The position numbers and the translations under genes are program-made. From assembly GCF_002303985.1 (NCBI RefSeq), contig NW_019168015.1:15611302-15675301 (forward strand): a DNA stretch of 64,000 nucleotides, given 5' to 3'. Each line of letters opens with the position of its first letter. Position 1 is the stretch's first letter. This document shows, piece by piece, positions 1 to 12,553 of the stretch. The stretch comes from Durio zibethinus (lineage: Eukaryota; Streptophyta; Magnoliopsida; Malvales; Malvaceae). Under the pieces are notes generated by a model that saw only the letters and a program-made list of their open reading frames with translations, had not been told where the DNA came from and did no database searches.

Positions 1-3000
1 AATAAAATTTTTTTTATCTAGCATATAAATTTTATTCCTTGACATCTCTACTCAATCATGATCTTATATAAAAATGATTTTTGACATCTTATATAGGTTA
101 TGATCTTATACAAATATCTAACTATTTATTTTAAATCTCACTACTAAAATAATTAATCTTACCTCTATTATAAATTTTAATCTCGTTAAAATTAATTTCA
201 TGACCCATGCAAATAATCCTAAGCCTGAAGAAGTGAGAAGGACAATACTCAAAAATCTAAAAAATGGAGGGTTGAAACTAGGAAGTGGGATTGGTTTTGT
301 TGAATAAGCTCTGTTACAGAGGACGAGTGAACTGAGCCAGTCCCTCCCAAAATGATTAAAACAAAACTAAAATCAGATAAGAAGCCATTCTAATGTTACA
401 AGAAAAGATTATTTTACCCCTAATCACGGATACTTTAATCACAGATCAGTATAAAAAAAAAAAAAAAAAGCCCCAACGAAATCAATAAATCAACAACACA
501 ACAATAAAATAAAACGAAAAACCAACAAAATCAATAGCACATCAATAAAAAAAACACAGATCAATGTTATACAAATATATTTGAAAAGTTAAAATTTTCT
601 CATAAACAAAAAGTCGAACATGTTTGAATTCCAGAAATAGTTATATTTAAAAGTAAAAAATACAATTAAAAACACCAACAAAATAACAAAAATAACAACA
701 CAAATTTAAAAGAATTTTTTTTATAAATTTAAGTAATTTTTTTGATATTTCGAATTCCAAAAATAATAATAAAAAAAAAAACCAATCAGCAATAGATTCA
801 CAACAAAATAATACTAAAAACATAAAACCTAGATTTCATTTATTTTTTGAAACTAGAAAATATTTAAAATAACACTAAAAACATTAATCAGCCACCAGTC
901 AACCAACAATAAAAAAACATCTAACCAAAAATCAAAATTGGAAAAGAAATCCGAGTAAAGAGTGATCCACCTCTAACAGCGATAATGGCGGCAATTATGG
1001 TTAGGTTTTTGAGTTTTGGACTTTTTGTAGAGGAGAAAGCTTTTTAAAGGCAAAATAACCGGAGAAAAATAATGTGTTAGGTAAAGGATAGAGAAAAGAG
1101 ATCATAGAGAGAAAAAAAAAGGATTGAGAGTTTAAATTGTTAGATTTTAGATTTTTTCGAGTTTTCTTGAAAGATAATCAATAGAAAACTAAAAAGTTAT
1201 GAAATGAGGAAGGTAATGGAGCTTTTATGGTGGGTTGATCAATGAAAAAGGTTGGAATCCAGTAAGATTAAAGGTTATGTTTCTAGATTTTAGAAAAGGA
1301 GAAGAAACTGTTGGTAGAGAGAGAAAAGGAAGAAAATAAATAAAAAAAATAAAATTAATTATAAAAATAATCATTTGAAATTTCTCCAATAATGAAAATT
1401 ATTCGTAATAATATTCTTTTAATATTTTGTTAAATTGAAAAAAAAAAATAGTAAACTTTAACAAAGTGTAAAGAGAGTTCTTACAATTTGTTCGAATAAA
1501 AGAATTAATTTCAATGGATCATAATAATAATAATAATAATAATTTTTATTATTATCAAAATTAAGAATTTTTTTTAGATTTTTAGATAAATGAAACGATA
1601 AATAATAGTAATAATAATAATATAACATAACACTTTTTTCTATAATTAAAAAATATAATAATACATAAAATGAAAAATATTATAATAAAAAATTGAGAGA
1701 ATGTAAATATGTTGTTCATCAATAGTGTTTTTATTGAAAAATATTGAAAACAAATCTCAAAATGAAATGGATAAATACTATTACTATTAAAGAGAACTAG
1801 GTTATAACTCGTACAATGTATAAAATAATTTTATTTATTTAATATAAATATATTTATAAATTAGTTTTTTTTCAAAATTATTTAAATCTTTAAAACTTAT
1901 AGTATATATAAAATTTATATATATTAACTTGTCATTAAAAAATAAATTTATGAAAATAGTAAGAAAAAATTATATCTTTTTTTTTTTTTAATTTTTGTTT
2001 ACAATAATATTTATATACATGTAAGATTATATCAAATAAAAATAAATTATGCTTTTCTTGAAAAAATAAAAATACATATTATTGAATGATAAATTAAATA
2101 ATAAAAGAAACATTAACATACTTTTACTTTAGTAATTTTAACTAAATTATTTTGTAAAATAGGAAAAATATTAGAAAATATGTGAAAAAAAATAAATTGA
2201 AAAAATATGATTTTTCATAAGAATGAAAACTGTAATAACAATAAAATATATTTTGGAAAAAAAGTTATACATAAAAAAAAAAATTACAATAGTAATAGAA
2301 TATACCTTGAAAAAAAGTTATTGAAAAAATAAAAAAATTAATATATAACACATTGCATTTGTAGTCTTAAATTTGTAAAAATATTCTTTAATGGTAGTTA
2401 GGATTAAATAAATAATTTTTAAATTAATTTTTTAAAATTTAAAATGAAAATAATATGTAATAAAGATAATATTAAAATTTTTACATTTATTTGAAATATA
2501 ATTTTGATAATTAAAGTTCAAATGGATATAATTAATTTGATGATTTTATTATTTAAAAATTTCAAATGAAATTTTTTTAAATTTTCAAAATCTTATATAA
2601 AATTATTTGAATTTTTAATATCTTATATAAAATTTTTTTTAAAATAATTTTTTTAAATTAAAATAAAACAAGATTATTAAAAAATTTGAATAAACTTAAT
2701 CTTTGTAATTTTTAAACATATTTAAAATATTTTTATAATTAAATAATTTTTTAAATAAGGTTATTTGATAAACAATTAAAATTATCTATTAAGAAAATAA
2801 AATTCATATTTCATATTTTTAATTTTAAAAAATATATCTCTAAATTGATTTAATTTTTTATTATAATTTGAATAAATTTAAAATTATTTAATTTGTAATT
2901 AATCAAAATTATTTTATTCTTTTAAAAAATTATCTTATGTGTCATCCAAGAGAGTTATTCGTATTTATGTGACAAACTTATTTATATATATGTTATTATA

Positions 3001-3130
3001 TATAATATATATATATATATTAGATTTAAATAATTTAATAATTAAATATTTGTCATTTTACAATAAATAGAGCAAATAAAAAATTTTCTTTTTCTTACAA
3101 TTCCTCGCAGCGTTACGCGAGGGGAATTTA
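1..3130. other. AT-rich intergenic DNA, no gene seen
   Basis: Very AT-rich sequence with many A and T tracts and short microsatellites: an AAT/ATT run near 1,523-1,555 and a TA run near 2,997-3,021. No long open reading frame, tRNA-like sequence or recognisable transposon domain was seen on either strand. A more mixed-composition patch near 940-1,060 did not give a convincing exon. The last part must hold the promoter of the PPR gene. Confidence 0.6.
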
Positions 3131-3142
3131 CTAGTATAAAAT
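3103..3142 (+). promoter_or_regulatory. Putative core promoter region of the PPR gene, with a GC-rich stem
   Basis: A TATA-like AGTATAAAATG lies near 3,133-3,143, about 110 bases before the chosen start codon. Just upstream sits a GC-rich inverted repeat, CCTCGC (3,103-3,108) and GCGAGG (3,117-3,122), with an 8-base loop, standing out in very AT-rich DNA. The promoter role is inferred from position only. Confidence 0.3.
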
Positions 3143-3250
3143 GAAACGTGGATGATGGACGGAGCAACTCCTAAGCAGCAAGTCGTCAATGGCTTTCCCA
3201 AGAGCACTGCTTGTATAAATATTTATTATATTATATATAATAATCGTAAA

Positions 3251-5221
3251 ATGGTGATGAAATTGAATTGTAGAGTAGTTTATGCTTGTTCCCAATTTAG
3301 CACCTCTGCGGTTGCGATTGCACCCGCTCTACTCCCTCACAAACAAATGCCATGGGCTTCTTCTTCTTCTTCTTCTTCTTCTTGCATCATCCAAGACAAG
3401 GACCTTCTCTGTAGGAGTTTGCATCCTTCAGGAACTGGCCTTCACGTTTTGGACCTCCTCGATCGGGGTTCTCTGGAACCCCACCCAACTCTCTACCATC
3501 TCTTGCTCAAAAAATGCACGCGCTTGAGAAAGCTCAAACTAGGCAAAATCGTTCATGCCCACTTTCTCGACTCCATCTTCCGACATGATCTAGTCATCCT
3601 CAACACCATCCTTAACCTGTATGGCAAATGTGGCTGCTTGGACGATGCCCGCAAGTTGTTCGACGAAATGCCTCTAAAAGACATGGTTACTTGGACTACC
3701 TTGATCACTGCCTATTCTCAGCGTGATCGCCCTTTCCATGCTCTCCTTTTGTTTCCTCACATGCTTTCCCTGGGTTTCTTTCCCAATCAGTTCACCTTGT
3801 CTAGCCTTTTAAAGGCTTCCGCTGCCTTCACTAACACACCCCACATCCACTCCCACGGTACCCAACTTCATGCTTTTTGTTTCAAGTGTGGTTTCCAGTC
3901 CAACGTTTACGTGGGCAGCTCCCTTTTGGACATGTATGCTCGCTGTGGTTGCATGGATGAGGCCCACCTCGTCTTTGATGCCCTACATACCAAGAACGAT
4001 GTCTCATGGAATGCTTTGATTGCTGGCTATGCTAGGAAGGGCCAAGCTGACCATGCACTTTGGCTCTTTTGGAAGATGCTTAGGCAAGAATTTCAACCCA
4101 GTCATTTCACCTTTTCCAGCATTTTTGGTGCCTGTGCCTCCACGGGATGTCTGGAACAAGGCAAATGGGTTCATGCTCATGTGATCAAATCCGGTGGAGA
4201 GATCGTTGCTTTTATGGGGAATACCCTTCTCCACATGTATGCAAAATCTGGTAGCATCGAAGATGCTAAAAGGATTTTCGATAGGTTGGTACAACGTGAC
4301 GTGGTTTCTTGGAATTCCATGCTTACTGCATATGCCCAGCATGGGCTTGGCAAGGAAGCGGTGCAATGGTTTCAAGAAATGCTGAGGACTGGAGTTGTGC
4401 CTAATGACATAACATTTCTGTGCCTTCTTACTGCTTGTAGTCGTGCTGGACTCTTGGACCAAGGCCAATACTTTTTCAAATTGATGAGGGACTACAACAT
4501 AGAACCTCAGATTTCACATTATGTTACTATGGTTGATCTTCTTGGTCGAGCTGGTCATCTTCATGAAGCCAAGAGGTTTATAGGAGAAATGCCAATCAAA
4601 CCCACTGCAGCTGTTTGGGGAGCCTTGCTTGGCGCATGTAGGATGCATAAGAACATGGAGTTGGGCACTTATGCTGCTGAACGTGTTTTTGAGCTTGATC
4701 CCCATGATTCAGGACCCCTTGTCTTGCTCTCTAATATTTATGCCTCTGCTGGTAGATGGAGTGATGCTGCTAAAGTGAGAAAAATGATGAAAGAGAGCGG
4801 GGTAAAGAAGGAGCCTGCCTGTAGTTGGGTGGAAATTGAGAATACACTCCATGTGTTTGTGGCAAATGATGATGCCCACCCGCAGATAGAGGAAATCCGT
4901 AAGATGTGGGAGGAGATTAGTGTGAGGATCAAGCAAATCGGATATGTCCCGGACACCAGCCATGTGCTTTTCTATATGGACCAGCAGGAGAGGGAAGTAA
5001 AGTTGCAGTACCACAGCGAGAAGCTTGCGCTGGCATTTGCACTTCTCAACGCTCCTCCTGGATCCACAATTCGTATCAAGAAGAATATCAGAGTTTGTGG
5101 TGACTGCCATTCAGCAATTAAATTTGTGTCGCAAGTGATGAGAAGGGAAATCATTGTAAGGGATACCAATCGATTCCATCATTTCTATGATGGCTCCTGT
5201 TCTTGTGGTGACTACTGGTAA
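3251..5221 (+). CDS. DYW-type PPR protein, orthologue-like to Arabidopsis At3g24000
   Basis: Intronless gene for a 656-residue PLS-class pentatricopeptide repeat protein, the usual length and structure for this family. Such proteins bind organelle transcripts and direct C-to-U RNA editing. The frame is open back to 3,152, but I chose the ATG at 3,251 because the extra residues do not look conserved, while residues 1-45 look like a targeting peptide (basic, Ser-rich, with a Ser run encoded by TTC repeats). PPR motifs fill roughly residues 70-470, followed by E/E+ motifs. The DYW deaminase domain covers about 564-656: PG box GYVPDTS, zinc/catalytic HSE at 588-590, CGDCH at 616-620, and C-terminal CSCGDYW. 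From memory the sequence follows Arabidopsis At3g24000 (annotated mitochondrial) along its length. The RNA target cannot be read from the sequence. No frameshift or missing catalytic residue is seen. Confidence 0.95.
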   Translation: MVMKLNCRVVYACSQFSTSAVAIAPALLPHKQMPWASSSSSSSSCIIQDKDLLCRSLHPSGTGLHVLDLLDRGSLEPHPTLYHLLLKKCTRLRKLKLGKIVHAHFLDSIFRHDLVILNTILNLYGKCGCLDDARKLFDEMPLKDMVTWTTLITAYSQRDRPFHALLLFPHMLSLGFFPNQFTLSSLLKASAAFTNTPHIHSHGTQLHAFCFKCGFQSNVYVGSSLLDMYARCGCMDEAHLVFDALHTKNDVSWNALIAGYARKGQADHALWLFWKMLRQEFQPSHFTFSSIFGACASTGCLEQGKWVHAHVIKSGGEIVAFMGNTLLHMYAKSGSIEDAKRIFDRLVQRDVVSWNSMLTAYAQHGLGKEAVQWFQEMLRTGVVPNDITFLCLLTACSRAGLLDQGQYFFKLMRDYNIEPQISHYVTMVDLLGRAGHLHEAKRFIGEMPIKPTAAVWGALLGACRMHKNMELGTYAAERVFELDPHDSGPLVLLSNIYASAGRWSDAAKVRKMMKESGVKKEPACSWVEIENTLHVFVANDDAHPQIEEIRKMWEEISVRIKQIGYVPDTSHVLFYMDQQEREVKLQYHSEKLALAFALLNAPPGSTIRIKKNIRVCGDCHSAIKFVSQVMRREIIVRDTNRFHHFYDGSCSCGDYW

Positions 5222-7930
5222 TGCAGGTGGTTATTACGAACCAAAAATGAATGTTGATATGGATGCTGGTTCTTGACCCATCACCGATCTCTGTTTCGAG
5301 CTTACGAGTAGACAGAATGTTGACATGACCTTGTTCTCCGGCTTTGCAATGAAAATAAGTCGGTGGTTAAGCAAGTCCTGTCCTGACATGATGATATTAT
5401 AGGACGCAAAATTCAAGGGAAAAGGACGTCTGTTAGACCATAAAATGAGATGGTTATTAGATTCGGACTCAACCGCTCGAGGTAGAGTGAAACTTCATAC
5501 GTGCCCTTAACTGTCAAGTACAGATATAGTTAATTGCTGAAAGCTCAATAATGTTTAAAAGCAAATGTGGAAACCCAGGATAATCATCTGAAAGGTGGTT
5601 AGATGTTGGATAAAATAGGGTCCTTCACTTTGAAAGTAAATCATCAAAGTGAACTATGCAATTTCCTATACTGGTGATGAATTTGAATACCATATCTGGA
5701 GTTTTACATCTGTAGCGGTGATATGAATAGGAAGCTAAGCGGAAAATTGTGGACTCGCCAGGATGGGAAAATAGATAAGGTTTTTTTTTTTTTTTTTTTT
5801 TCCTTATAAATGAACATTATGAAAACTCTTTTTCACTTTTCCTTACTTCATAACTCTTTAAGAAAAAAATTGCCACAAATTAGATATAAATCATCGCTTC
5901 ACCTTGTATTCATGTAACGTTCAAGACCCAATTGTGAGTTCGACAAGCAAGGCAAAATCCCTCTTTCTGTGCAAGATTTTCTCAAGTTCAGGTTGATATC
6001 CCTTCAATTCCGTCAGGCTGGCATTATCGTCTCACGTTTGCAAACAAAGTAGTTGCCATTAACGTTGTAGCAAAATTAATGGAGGTGTGAGTGGAGAAAT
6101 CTGATTAAGAATAGAACGAAGAGAGTGGCCTATGGCAAGCGGCCTCTGGTGCTAAAAATAGGATGGAGAGATGAAAGGATGAGGATTCAGCGGGGGGAAA
6201 AAAAACACAAAACCAGGAAACTACCCATTTGCAATTTGCTTCGTTGATGCTGGTAGTGAGAAGCAAGAGTGGCAAAACTGCGAAATGCGTGACAGGCAGA
6301 ATGTTTGCCGCGTGCATGCATTTGTGGTTGAGACGGTTCAGCTTAAAATGGCGTAGCGTGTGAGCGGAGTGAAGCTTAATCATCATCGTTTTCAGTTTGC
6401 AGTTTTCAGTGAGCACAAGACCAATCACTTGTATGGAAACAAACCTTCCCTTGAACATCAAGAGTTACAAAAAAGGGTTCAGATTTACAACCAAGATGGC
6501 TTATTTCACTATATTATCATCTAATAATATGTTTTTTTTTTTTTATAGATGAAATACATTTCCTATTAATATGTTATATTGCTTGTAGTTTAGAGCGACA
6601 TGAGATGGACAGCATATTGGGTCCATTCCATTTCTGTCATTTTTCCACATTTTCCGTCCAGCCCTACCACTACAGGCTTCAGGCTCCGGTATATGGATGT
6701 TTTTTAGTTCCTATTTCATAGTGTGATGCTAGTCCTTGGGCTTCATTTTACATTGCAATCTGAATTCATCTCACACTTTTCACTTCATCCCATTTTCCAA
6801 GTTTCTTGCCCACATTCAGCAAAACTCTAATCACACTATCATTTGGATCGTTATTGTTGTGAAAAAATTACAGCCGCATGCTGCATATGTATTTCATTTT
6901 TTAGCTTTTGTTGTAAAATGTTAGATTATATTGGAAATTAAAGCATAGGGATGTGTTGTTCAGAAGATGTCCTTTTCCTGGGAAAGCATGTTAAATTGGG
7001 GCTGCCATCTCTGAGTTGACTTGAACATATCCCTTTCTTGACAGAAATCTGGAATAAATGGAACGGCACAAGAAGAAGAAGAAGAAGAAGAAGAGGAGGA
7101 GGAGGAGCGGGAGATTTTTACTGCGATGACGTACAACAATTACAAATATTATCTACGTAAACCCTAAAAATATTTTATTAATATTTTATTAAATTAAAAT
7201 TATTAAATTAACTTTAGATTGAATCATTATATATATATATATGATTTAAATATAAAAATAATATTTTAATATCAAATTCAAACAAAACAAATATATATTT
7301 TATAAAATCAAATTAAAATCAAAACATACAAAAATCAATTTCAAACTCACCTTTATCGTATCTAATTTTGAGTATTCTATATCTCTCTAAAATAGATATA
7401 GAGAAGCATGGTAACAAAAAAAAGTGAGCAGTCTGCCGACACCTTTGTTTTTAATGCCACGTATAGATATCGATACAAATACTGACAGCTCACTACAGTT
7501 AGACACCCAACTCAATGGCACGCAGCAACACAGACAAATAAGTCAAGAGTGAGAGTTGTTAGCCCCATTGCCGAAAAAAAGGCAACTCTTACGTTTTTAT
7601 CCATTAGCAACAAGTAAGGAGAAAAGGAAAATGAGAGAATCACAATAACAATGACGCGTATCAGCGGGGTTTGCAATTGGTTGAAGTGCCAAAATCACCC
7701 GAATCAGGAATCATAAGCTAAGCCCTGCTTCTTCAATACCTGGAAGTACGTGGAACCAAAAATTAGCTTACAAATTTTTGCATAAAAAAGTTGTCCAACA
7801 CGACACGAACATGCCACAGCAATGATTGACCATTGACCAATTAAAAAAATAAAAAAAAAATAGTGCTACTCCTCATCCAAAAATAAATAAATAAATAAAT
7901 ACATATATACAGTAAATAATGTGAAAGGGC
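5222..7930. other. Intergenic: PPR 3' region and GAUT4 upstream region
   Basis: No supported gene. The first few hundred bases are probably the 3' UTR of the PPR gene. Features seen: a T tract near 5,781-5,801, a GAA/GGA microsatellite at 7,071-7,108, and AT-rich sequence with a short TA run near 7,230. Reading frames of up to 118 codons occur on the minus strand (6,105-6,461) but resemble nothing I know and lack splice-site support. Confidence 0.5.
7071..7108. repeat. GAA/GGA microsatellite
   Basis: Run of AGA/GAA triplets passing into GGA/GAG triplets. Simple sequence repeat in intergenic DNA, with a purine-only top strand. Confidence 0.9.
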
Positions 7931-8158
7931 ATCTGTCTCTCTCTCTCCTCTCTCATCATTCAGATCGTTTATCTAATCTACAACTGAACTAGAACTAGAG
8001 CCGTTCTTTTCTCTCTCTCTGTTATACTTTCTTTTCATCTTTGCAAACAAATTACTAAACACACAGGAACAGGGGTTTTTGTTTTCTTTATTTTCTTTTA
8101 TTGCTTGTTGTTGTGTTAAAGAAATGCGAAAATTATTGTAAAAATATAAAGGAAAAAG
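7895..8158 (+). promoter_or_regulatory. Putative core promoter and 5' UTR of the GAUT4-like gene
   Basis: A TATA-like CATATATACAG near 7,901-7,911 is followed about 30 bases later by a CT-rich pyrimidine patch (7,932-7,957), a common arrangement in plant core promoters. The start codon is at 8,159, giving a 5' UTR of roughly 200 bases. The transcription start is inferred, not observed. Confidence 0.4.
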
Positions 8159-11100
8159 ATGAAGGTTAGGCATATAGTGTTGTGTTTGCTGTCGGTTTCC
8201 GTCATTGCCCCCATCTTTCTTTACACTGATAGGGTCGGCACCTTCCTCAGCCTCTCTTCTTGTATGTATATTTCTGTTACTCTTTTTCCTTTTTTTTTTA
8301 AAAAAGTAATTATGGGCTTGCCTTTCATTTTTCCTGTTTCCCTTTTTTGACGCTGATCTCTCTTTCTTTTTTTTTTTTTTTTGAAAAATTTAACGGCAAT
8401 TTCTGCAGCAAGACGCAACTTTCTTGATGATATTGCAGCTTTTGTAAGTTTCTTTCGTCTTTCCTTGCGTTTCACAATAATAATAGTGTGAACCACAATA
8501 ATTTTTTTTCTCTGCAGACGCTGTCCGGCGATACTAGGCATCTCAATGTTCTTCCCCAGGTAGTAATATAGCAGATTTGTTGCCCAGGGCAGGCATTTCG
8601 TTGATTGCTTTCAGATCTAACGCCTTCAATCTCTAATTTTTCGTCATAGGAAACTTCCACCGTCCTCAAAGAACCGGTTGGAATCGTATATTCTGACCAC
8701 TCTACCAATTCCTTTTCCAACGGTAAATGATTTTTCTTTTTCCTTTTTCTTTGTACATTTAAAGAACAAATTTTTTTACTTTTAATTTGGGCGATGCGAA
8801 TGTGAATTGATGGTGTTAGATTTCCAAACGACAAACACGAGGGAGCATAAATCAACACGAATGCTTTCTGCTACAAATGAAGAACGTCAAACCCAATTAC
8901 ACAACCCCGTAGCAATTAGACAGGTCACCGATCCTGCTTCTGCGAATCTCACCCCTACCCTCGATTCCCATTCCAGTGCATCTAACCACTTGGTAATTTC
9001 TTTTTTTTTTTTTTTTTTGTGTTTCATTTCATTTCTTCATTTTCTGAACCGGTTCAGAGCTTTGCTTTTAGCTTTCGACAACTATAAATCGGCCCACTTT
9101 TTCTTCTTTTCATATTGCTATAGCATGTTGCTTTTCATCCCGGTTTCTGTTGATTTTGATTTCTGTAGAGCCCCGTTTCTTTTAATTTTATTATAACCTA
9201 CTTCCCTGGATGGTTGCCTCTCATCTTGTAAGGATTTTGACACTGTTTGTGCATCAGTCGTTAGAGCTCGTTTGGTTACAATGGAAATGCCAATTTTCCC
9301 CTTCTATAAATTCTGAACATTGGCTATATAAGGTGCTTTACTTGTTAGCAATAGGGAGATGTGACTCTACCCTTAATCTTCTACTTCTACCTTTTAATTT
9401 CTCTTTCCATGTCTTGATGTTAAAGGTTTCCTTCAATTTTGGATTGCATATCAAAACTAATACTTCATTGATAAAGGTCATGTAAGCTTTAACTTCGAAG
9501 AGATGTTATTCACTAACCCTTTCTAGATTGTTGGCACTTTGTACTGCTTTTTTTCTACCAATAATTGCTTTGTATTTAAAAATAATTGTTTCTCTTCAGT
9601 TAAAACCAGTTTCTCAATGGTGCACATTTCCAGGTTTCATAAAAAAAGGAAACTTTGAACCTAAATGTGGACTTAGTTAACAATTTTACCCTCTTTACTC
9701 TATCAATAGGCTATAAAACTTGAGCAACAACCCACTCAGTCGTCTGGCAAGATTGATCAGAAAGGGCATTCAGATAACAAATCTGACAGATTGACTGAAC
9801 CAGCAGATGCTAAGGTACGCCACCTCAAGGACCAGCTCATCCGTGCAAAAGTCTACCTCTCTCTTTCACCCATTAAGAACAACCCACATGTTACAAGGGA
9901 GCTTCGATTGCGGATTAAGGAAGTTTCACGTGCTCTTGGTGATGCAGCCAATGACACTGATCTGCCAAAAATGTAAGTCTTCTCTCTGACCGAATGACTG
10001 CTGCACTCTGCTTAAACTTTAAATCTTAATTTCTTTTCATTTGTCAAATTCTATTTGGCATGCTTTCCTTTTTTTTTTTTTTCATTTTCAGCCACCCAAG
10101 CTTTTGAAGGATTTTAGGTGTAGAATGTGGTTTCCACATTGCTTTAATCTGTTAATGTGGATCTTATTGCAGTGCCTTTGAAAAATTGAAAGCAATGGAG
10201 CAATCATTAGAAAAAGTTAAGCAGATTCAAGATGACTGTGCTGCTATGATCAAGAAGCTTCGGGCTATGCTCCACTCAACTGAAGAGCAACTCCGAGCGC
10301 ACAAAAAACAGACCACGTTCTTGACACAATTAAATGCAAAAACACTTCCCAAGGGTCTTCATTGCCTACCTTTGCGTCTTACTACCGAGTATTATTCCTT
10401 GAATTCTTCACAACAGAACTTTCTAAATCAAGAGAAATTAGAAGACCCCTGGCTGTACCATTATGCACTTTTCTCGGATAATGTATTAGCAGCAGCAGTT
10501 GTTGTAAACTCAACTGTCTCCCATGCTAAGGTAAATGTTCTCTTCTATAGAGACTCAGCTTGTACTTCCTTTGGTTGCTAGTAGAAAGAGAAATGGTTTA
10601 TCACTTTTAATCTTAAGATTGCCATTATCATTTATTTTTAATTTTTCACCCATGGGAAGTATGTTGGAGCACATGTGCGTGCATGCATGCATGCATGTTT
10701 ATAAAATAACTTGATATGTAAATAAGGACATTTGAGCCCCTGCTTTTGGTTGACATGTTGAACTCATCAAATTCACCTAATTCCTGGCAGCACCCTTCAA
10801 GTCATGTTTTCCACATTGTTACGGATAGGCTTAATTATGCGGCAATGAAGATGTGGTTTCTAGGTAATCCACCAGGGAAAGCCACTATACAGGTGCAGAG
10901 CATTGAAGAATTTACATGGTTAAACTCAAGCTACAGTCCAGTCCTTAAGCAGTTAGGTTCTCCTTCCATGATTGATTATTACTTCAGGGCATATCGGGCT
11001 AGTTCTGATTCAAATTTGAAGTTCCGGAACCCAAAATATTTGTCTATCCTGAACCATCTTCGGTTTTACCTACCCGAGATCTTCCCAAAGCTCAATAAAG

Positions 11101-11986
11101 TGTTGTTCCTAGATGATGATATTGTTGTCCAGAAGGACCTTAGTGGTCTTTGGTCTCTTGATTTGAAGGGCAATGTTAATGGTGCTGTTGAGACTTGTGG
11201 GGAAAGCTTCCATCGGTTTGATCGGTACCTTAACTTCTCAAATCCTTTAATCTCAAACAACTTCGACCCACATGCTTGTGGATGGGCATATGGAATGAAT
11301 ATTTTTGATTTGGAGGAGTGGAGGCGGCAAAACATCACAGAGGTATATCATAGATGGCAGAAGCGGGTAAGTGATGTTTAAATCCTGGCTGATCAGATAA
11401 TAAAATAGGCATGAGAGTTCCTTAGAAACCAAGTTAGTTTATTTTGTTCGCTTTGCAAGTCTTAATTGGTGATCACATAATTACTCTTGTTAAGTGGAAG
11501 CTTGTTTGACAATTTTTTTCAGTCGCTGTCATGAATATGATTTCACTTGTTTCTGAGTGCTGACATAAATGCAAAAGACTAGGTTGTGAGTTTTATTTAA
11601 GTTTTTTTGAGTTCATTGTGGATGTACCCTATACTTAAAGAGTAAGTGGTGTTATACTGGTGTATTATCTTTTTTTCTTTAAATTATTTTGAAGGAAAAT
11701 TTGTTTGCAGAATCATGACAGGCAATTGTGGAATTTGGGGACGCTGCCTGCTGGCCTCATAACATTTTGGAAACGCACTTTTCCCCTTGACAGATATTGG
11801 CATGTGCTCGGGCTTGGTTACAATCCTAATGTCAAGCAGAGGGAGATTGAGCGAGCTGCTGTTATACACTATAATGGCAACTTGAAACCATGGCTGGAGA
11901 TAGGCATATCCAAGTATAAAAACTATTGGGCAAAATATATAGATTATGATCTTACGTATTTGCGAGATTGCAACATCAATCCGTAG
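8159..11986 (+). CDS. GAUT4: Galacturonosyltransferase 4-like, GT8 family (nine coding exons)
   Basis: Coding exons: 8159-8261, 8409-8443, 8518-8559, 8650-8722, 8820-8992, 9710-9972, 10173-10530, 10791-11366, 11711-11986. All introns are GT-AG, and the 1,899 nt stay in frame to give 632 residues (Arabidopsis GAUT4 is about 616). The enzyme transfers galacturonic acid from UDP-GalA to homogalacturonan, the pectin backbone, in the Golgi. A short basic N-terminus and a membrane segment at about residues 5-22 mark a type II Golgi protein. A variable stem follows, then a conserved coiled region (RHLKDQLIRAK onward, from about 180). The GT8 catalytic domain holds the metal-binding DDD at 457-459 (context LFLDDDIVVQ) and the C-terminal HYNGNLKPW at 594-602. 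The sequence matches Arabidopsis GAUT4 (At5g47780) from memory over the whole catalytic half, so assignment to GAUT4 rather than GAUT1 or GAUT3 is fairly secure. No breaks seen. Confidence 0.95.
10677..10697. repeat. TGCA/GCAT tetranucleotide microsatellite in a GAUT4 intron
   Basis: Alternating GTGC/ATGC units form a short self-complementary simple repeat inside the intron between the seventh and eighth coding exons. Confidence 0.85.
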
Positions 11987-12430
11987 AAAGTCTACATGGG
12001 ATATCCTTAACATTAAAGTTTCGTGGTGACCTATTTTGGGTATGCATATTTGCGAGTCTACATCACTTTGTTGGTTTTTCTGTTCGGAGGTATCGGGTTG
12101 AATTTTTCTTGTGTACATTGTCAATTCTGTTTTTTGATTTTTTGGTTTCTTGCCACAATGTGTGACAAGTAACATTGATATGGCTATTTTTAGCTACTTA
12201 GGTGGAAATGCAGGTGTATTCGTATATGATTGGTAATCGAGATGCTGCTTTTTATTTTCTTCTCTTTTTGCATTGTAATATTAGAAAATTTCATCTCTTG
12301 CATTGCAGCTGTATAATTATCGGTATTATGATCACAGTGTTGTTTCGTTCATCAGAATTCACAGCCCAGCTTGCGCGGATTGGTTAGGATTCCTTCATTA
12401 GTGGTAGTAAATAATAAATTAATTAAATAA
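11987..12430 (+). other. GAUT4-like 3' UTR
   Basis: Sequence after the stop codon is of mixed, non-repetitive composition. AATAATAAATTAATTAAATAAA-type polyadenylation elements appear near 12,409-12,430. The exact cleavage site is not determined. Confidence 0.4.
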
Positions 12431-12497
12431 ACATTAACGGTTAGCTATTGACCCATGTCATGTGGTATGGATACGGTGAACTAGTCAAATTTCCAGT

Positions 12498-12501
<4 letters not shown>

Positions 12502-12552
<51 letters not shown>

Positions 12553-12553
12553 A
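12502..12553. repeat. Compound (CT)n(TA)n microsatellite
   Basis: About 14 CT dinucleotides run directly into about 12 TA dinucleotides, just downstream of the GAUT4-like gene. Confidence 0.95.

Noticed and set aside
4004..5169. Several minus-strand open frames of 63-154 codons over the PPR gene
   Set aside because: They lie opposite a clearly conserved PPR coding sequence and show no domain of their own.
6105..6461. 118-codon minus-strand frame between the PPR and GAUT4 genes
   Set aside because: No recognisable domain, no splice or promoter support; length is possible by chance.
8221..8858. Minus-strand frames over the first GAUT4 exons
   Set aside because: Lys/Arg-rich translations of pyrimidine tracts in introns; the plus-strand gene explains the region.
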